Assembly: GCF_021556475.1 (NCBI RefSeq)
Contig: NZ_JAKGBZ010000001.1
Span: 1 to 64,000, forward strand
Reading direction: 5' to 3'
DNA from: Acidiphilium iwatense
GTDB taxonomy: Bacteria > Pseudomonadota > Alphaproteobacteria > Acetobacterales > Acetobacteraceae
Length of the DNA: 64,000 nt
The notes under the pieces are model-generated. The model made no database searches and had not been told where the DNA came from. It saw only the letters and a list, made by a program, of their open reading frames with translations. Shown in pieces: positions 61,265 through 64,000 of this stretch. The position numbers and the translations under genes are program-made. The first letter of the stretch is position 1; the number at the start of each line of letters is the position of its first letter.

Positions 61265-61621
61265 TCATTCTCCTTTCTGGCCCGTTCTCGGCGACACCGC
61301 CAGACCGAGGAACACCATGACAGCCTGGTTGAGCCGGACCACGTCCTCGTCGTCCAGCCGGCCAATCCGCTCGCCGACCTTGGACTTCGGGACGGTGGTG
61401 ATCTTGTCCACCATCAGCCGGGAGGCGGAACGCAGCCCATTGCGCTCATTCGGCTCGACCGGAAGCCGGAACAGGGGCGCTTCCGTCGGGTCGGTGGTGA
61501 AGGCGCAGATCGTGATCGAGTCCGTCGCGTCGAAGCTGTCATCCTGCACGATGACGACGGGACGCGGCTTGCCCGCATAATCCTTGCCGCCGGAGACGGT
61601 CCAGATGTCCCCCCGCCTCAT
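61265..61621 (-). CDS. PemK/MazF-family toxin
   Basis: A 118-residue mRNA interferase-like protein: MRRGDIWTVSGGKDYAGKPRPVVI (family start), TEAPLFRLPVEPNERNGLRSAS, LMVDKITTVPKSKVGERIGRL. These are the PemK/MazF-fold signatures. It cleaves RNA at short motifs when not bound by the antitoxin. It overlaps the antitoxin gene by ATGA. Confidence 0.9.
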   Translation of the reverse strand: MRRGDIWTVSGGKDYAGKPRPVVIVQDDSFDATDSITICAFTTDPTEAPLFRLPVEPNERNGLRSASRLMVDKITTVPKSKVGERIGRLDDEDVVRLNQAVMVFLGLAVSPRTGQKGE

Positions 61622-61842
61622 TCATCGTCCCAATCGGAGACGGCGTCGATGAACGCCTGGTCCTCGGCTGCATGGGCGCTCGCCGCCACGGCTAGCGATT
61701 GCCGGTGCGCCTCAGATCGGAAGGAAGACGCGCGCACATCCGGCACCCAAATCTGGATCGGCCGCAGGCCCTGGGCGCGCAGCCGGTCGCGATGCTCCTG
61801 CACCTTCATCTTGGTGGGCTTAGCGCCTCTAACCTGCGCCAT
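61618..61842 (-). CDS. DUF3018/MazE-type antitoxin
   Basis: A 74-residue protein (KVQEHRDRLRAQGLRPIQIW, then VPDVRASSFRSEAHRQSLAVA, and an acidic C-terminus DAVSDWDDE). This is the DUF3018 antitoxin that partners PemK-type toxins. The Met at 61842 starts the conserved region; upstream in-frame sequence is not conserved. A TTACATGTAA palindrome lies about 20 bases before it. Confidence 0.85.
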   Translation of the reverse strand: MAQVRGAKPTKMKVQEHRDRLRAQGLRPIQIWVPDVRASSFRSEAHRQSLAVAASAHAAEDQAFIDAVSDWDDE

Positions 61843-61862
61843 GACTTGGTTCTCCAATATGG

Positions 61863-61872
61863 TTACATGTAA
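61863..61872. promoter_or_regulatory. Palindrome before the antitoxin gene
   Basis: TTACATGTAA, a perfect 10-base palindrome in AT-rich sequence 21 bases upstream of the antitoxin ATG. It overlaps a plausible -10, so it could be the operator bound by the toxin-antitoxin complex. Confidence 0.5.
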
Positions 61873-61998
61873 TCTATCACGCAACGCTCGGCATGGAAAG
61901 CGGATTCGATCCGGCAGCTCAGCTATCGCCGACTGAGAAATGTGCAAAAAGTTGTTATTGGGCAATATGTTGACGGCACGGCGCACGTTGCGCTTCAG

Positions 61999-62069
61999 GG
62001 CCGCACATTGTCGGTTCGGCGAAAAACAGAAGTAAAAACAATCAACCGACCGATCCGCAATGTGCGGCC
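61999..62069. repeat. 71-base inverted repeat with 12-base perfect arms
   Basis: GGCCGCACATTG at 61999-62010 and CAATGTGCGGCC at 62058-62069, with an inner TCGGTT/AACCGA pair and an AT-rich middle. TTTTAT follows on the plus strand. It is either an unusual terminator or a very short mobile-element relic with terminal inverted repeats; no target duplication is visible. Confidence 0.6.
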
Positions 62070-62090
62070 TTTTATCTGGCCCTCGCAGAT

Positions 62091-62348
62091 TCAGACTTGG
62101 AACTGACGTGTCGAAACGCGATCTCCCCAAAACTCAGCGACCGCATCTTGATATTGACGCGCTTGCCGATGGGTCGGCCAGACGATCCGAAGATAGCCTT
62201 GCTGGTGAATGCGAAGGTTGGTTTGACCGCGCTTGCCAATGATTCCAGGGCGACCGAACTCGTCAGCCAGCCTCCGGACTTGACCGATAAGACGAGCTTT
62301 ATGAAGATTCCCGAAATCATCAAAATATACGCGAACCGAAAACGCCAT
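62091..62348 (-). CDS. Unknown small basic protein
   Basis: An 85-residue basic protein (SVRVYFDDFGNLHKARL, IGQVRRLADEFG, LRIHQQGYLRIVWPTHRQARQ). GGAGAG stands about 6 bases before the ATG. It follows the 129-residue gene by 22 bases and would be its operon partner. No domain recognised; the fold may be nucleic-acid-binding, given the basic, aromatic composition. Confidence 0.55.
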   Translation of the reverse strand: MAFSVRVYFDDFGNLHKARLIGQVRRLADEFGRPGIIGKRGQTNLRIHQQGYLRIVWPTHRQARQYQDAVAEFWGDRVSTRQFQV

Positions 62349-62370
62349 GTTGGATCTCTCCGTGAGGAAG

Positions 62371-62760
62371 TTACTCGTCGCCGTCGTCGGGTTCTGGCAA
62401 AGGTTCGAACTCCGCTTCCGCGTCGTCGATTGCGCTGGAATCGCCAGCTCGCAGTCGCTTGATCAGATCGTCACACCGCTTGGTGGCTATCTTGGTCCAT
62501 GTCGCGGCGCTGTCTTTTTTCAGGAGTAGGAACTCCTCGGCGTCGAGGAAAACCAGCCAACCGTAATCGCGAGCCATCGCCTCGGTCCAATCATCGATCA
62601 GTGCATCCCGAAGTCGCTCGCGTACGGCCAGCCGCCGAAGCGAGTTTCTGGCCAATCGGAAGCGCGAGACGTCCTTGCCTCGTTCCGCGCTGTATCGCTG
62701 GATGAGGAGCGACACGAGAAGCGCGAGCTGACTGGCGGTAGGCAATACGGGTTGTGGCAT
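62371..62760 (-). CDS. Unknown protein, accessory region
   Basis: A 129-residue protein: helical, basic N-terminal half (LALLVSLLIQRYSAERGKDV, SRFRLARNSLRRLAVRERLRD) and an acidic tail (DDAEAEFEPLPEPDDGDE). AAGG lies about 5 bases before ATG 62760; an in-frame Met at 62772 lacks a ribosome site. I do not recognise it. With the downstream 85-residue gene it forms a two-gene cassette of the size typical for defence or toxin-antitoxin pairs, but there is no motif to support that. Confidence 0.55.
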   Translation of the reverse strand: MPQPVLPTASQLALLVSLLIQRYSAERGKDVSRFRLARNSLRRLAVRERLRDALIDDWTEAMARDYGWLVFLDAEEFLLLKKDSAATWTKIATKRCDDLIKRLRAGDSSAIDDAEAEFEPLPEPDDGDE

Positions 62761-62941
62761 AGCGACCTTCATCGGCTGACATCGGCAGAGTCGTTTATGG
62801 CACTATATTGGTGTCGCATCAACCAATTTGGTGCCCAGCACCAGTTTAATAGCGCCACAGCGAAAACGTAGTGATCATCGCTATCGGGCATGGCCCGCCA
62901 ACTTAGCCGCATAAATAATTGATATAAAACAAAAATCCTGG
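62761..62941. other. AT-rich intergenic stretch without genes
   Basis: Lower GC than the chromosome (runs such as ATAAATAATTGATATAAAAC). It carries no open frame or stem I can name and probably holds the promoter for the 62760-62091 pair. The wider gene-free span 62761-63147 also contains the transposase remnant described next. Confidence 0.5.
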
Positions 62942-63044
62942 CTATTGCGGTTCTACCCACACTTTATACCTAATACCTACGCCTAAGAGGCGGCGCAGCA
63001 AGATGATGGCTGAAGCGGCGTACAGGAAGGCTTCGGCGGATGAT
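62942..63044 (-). pseudogene. Remnant of an IS5-type transposase C-terminus
   Basis: A minus-strand frame with SSAEAFLYAASAIILLRRLLG resembles the end of IS5-group transposases (…SAEAFLYAAS…LRRL). Upstream of it no transposase body is present, so only a tail survives next to the IS481-type fragment. The match is short, so the family call is tentative. Confidence 0.45.
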
Positions 63045-63147
63045 TTCGAGCGTGATGTGGATGGCGTTGGCCGCCCGTTCGCCCGCGTAGGTGTTTGATC
63101 CCGGACTTTTATGGTGCGATATTTTCCCGTGGATGGAAGGAGGCCCT

Positions 63148-63570
63148 ATGGTCCAGGTTTTACATGGGCGCGCCACCACGACAGAGGCGGTCCGTCGAGC
63201 GATACAGCATAGTCAAGAGAGCCTGAGGGTTCTAGCCAAACGCTACGGGGTCAACCAAAAGACGGCCGCACAATTGGCGAAGGAGGCCGAGCTCTCTCGT
63301 TCAGCATTCTTCGAGCGGTTCAGCTGCGCGGTAGGCGTCACGCCGATGGAGTATCTGCTCGCCTGGCGCATGGCCTTGGCTAAGAACATGCTCCGGCAGA
63401 ACGAAAGCGGCGTCGCCGAAATTGCGGAACGCGTCGGCTACGGCTCCGCAAGCGCGTTCAGCGTCGCATTCACCCGCTATGTCGGACTGCCGCCGGCACG
63501 ATATGCGCGCGAGCAGACAGAACCGGCGACGCTTGCAGCCTCGACACGCCGCAGCAGCACGGAGCGATGA
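63148..63570 (+). pseudogene. IS481-type transposase N-terminus fused to AraC C-terminal HTH
   Basis: A 140-residue frame. Residues 1-40 (VQVLHGRATTTEAVRRAIQ, then HSQESLRVLAKRYGVNQKT) match the N-terminal helix-turn-helix of IS481-family transposases; from about residue 41 it becomes an AraC-family DNA-binding domain (AQLAKEAELSRSAFFERF, YLLAWRMALAKNML, EIAERVGYGSASAFSVAF, GLPPARYA). The transposase catalytic core and the AraC ligand-binding half are missing. GGAAGGAGG precedes the ATG, so the fusion may be translated. I class it as a pseudogene of both parents; a new regulator is possible. Confidence 0.8.
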
Positions 63571-64000
63571 TCATATCTCCTCGCGTCTTGGCGTCGAGCC
63601 GATCTGCGATCTGATCTTCTCCGTATCCGCCGGCGTCGCCGGGTTGTAGACCACCATGCTGAGATCCGTCCGTCCGTCGACCGAGAAGGCCGAATATTCA
63701 AAGGCGAGTGGTCCCAGCATCGGGTGGCGTATGTGCTTGACGGCTTCGTACTGGCCGCCACGCACATCGTTCTCCGCCCACATCGTCCTGAACTCGGGAC
63801 TGAGCCGGCAGAGTTCATCAACGAGAGGTCCCACCTCCGCCGCGGCTCCTGCACGCGCGGCGTCTACACGGAACGCGCCCACCACGTGGCGCGCCACGCT
63901 CTCCCAGTCGTACTGCACGGCGCGGGCGCGCGGGTCGAGGAAGATGATGCGCAGCACATTTCGCTGATGCGGCGGCAAGGAGCCATAGTCGCCCAGCATG
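63571..64000 (-). CDS. MmyB-like transcriptional regulator, truncated by window end
   Basis: At least 142 residues, reading off the window edge. The visible part is the MmyB-type ligand-binding C-terminal half of XRE regulators: VLRIIFLDPRARAVQYDWESVARHVVGAFR, LCRLSPEFRTMWAENDV, KHIRHPMLGPLAFEYSAFSVDGR. The N-terminal helix-turn-helix should lie beyond 64000. Such proteins often control an adjacent divergent oxidoreductase gene. Its stop touches the AraC-like remnant's stop. Confidence 0.82.
   Translation of the reverse strand, partial: MLGDYGSLPPHQRNVLRIIFLDPRARAVQYDWESVARHVVGAFRVDAARAGAAAEVGPLVDELCRLSPEFRTMWAENDVRGGQYEAVKHIRHPMLGPLAFEYSAFSVDGRTDLSMVVYNPATPADTEKIRSQIGSTPRREEI

Overview
The window is GC-rich DNA from an alphaproteobacterium, most likely an acidophilic member of the Acetobacteraceae (Acidiphilium/Acidocella type). 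This rests on the hisG-hisD-infA-maf-rng-yacG gene order, the alphaproteobacterial type of many proteins, and the dense use of 4-bp ATGA/GTGA start-stop overlaps. The genus is an inference; no rRNA is present. About 59 kb looks like stable chromosome. The last 4.7 kb, after a tRNA-Ser gene, is accessory DNA with a broken recombinase, a toxin-antitoxin pair and insertion-sequence debris.

Region by region. 0.1-5.8 kb: a LysM envelope protein, a LOG-family enzyme, then the minus-strand housekeeping operon hisG, hisD, infA, maf, an RNase E/G relative and a very short yacG that overlaps the LOG gene. 6-11.4 kb: a TonB-dependent receptor followed by an HMG-CoA-lyase-like enzyme, a family III CoA-transferase and a beta-hydroxyacid dehydrogenase, which read as a small acyl-CoA catabolic unit. 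11.4-16.2 kb: small exported proteins, rlmN, a VapBC toxin-antitoxin pair with a clear palindromic operator, a PRC-barrel protein and an MFS transporter. 16-20.3 kb: a glycogen-debranching-type enzyme, rpmB, a YbjN protein and proC. 20.3-23.6 kb: a LysR regulator divergent from a compact FUSC/DUF1656/HlyD efflux set. 23.6-27.2 kb: an Hsp20 gene behind a good ROSE-type RNA thermometer, rpmE, and repair or small enzymes. 27.2-31.5 kb: a FecR/DUF6600 protein, a Gly/Tyr-rich lipoprotein and a DEAD-box helicase with a structured leader.

31.5-37.6 kb: a SoeABC-like cytoplasmic molybdenum sulfite dehydrogenase and a PLP decarboxylase. 37.6-41.8 kb: a phage-shock operon (pspA, pspB, pspC, a small membrane protein and two GIN/toastrack proteins) behind a textbook sigma-54 promoter, with divergent pspF. 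41.8-47 kb: dinB, then four overlapping genes (methyltransferase, O-antigen ligase, beta-propeller, sterol-desaturase-like). 47-56.6 kb: two hydrolases, then a minus-strand group of acs, an alpha/beta hydrolase and an unusual flavin monooxygenase that could form a ketone-to-acetate route, followed by a J-domain protein lacking the HPD histidine and a MaeB-type malic enzyme. 56.8-59.3 kb: tRNA-Leu(GAG), lipB, a polysaccharide flippase and tRNA-Ser(GCT). 59.3-64 kb: a twice-frameshifted serine recombinase, a PemK/MazE pair, two unknown genes, IS remnants, a transposase-AraC chimera and a truncated MmyB-type regulator.

The observations I rate highest are a 160-bp double-hairpin element present twice, each time between divergent genes that begin envelope or small exported proteins; the enlarged psp operon; a second palindrome family placed directly after stop codons; and the chimeric transposase-AraC reading frame.
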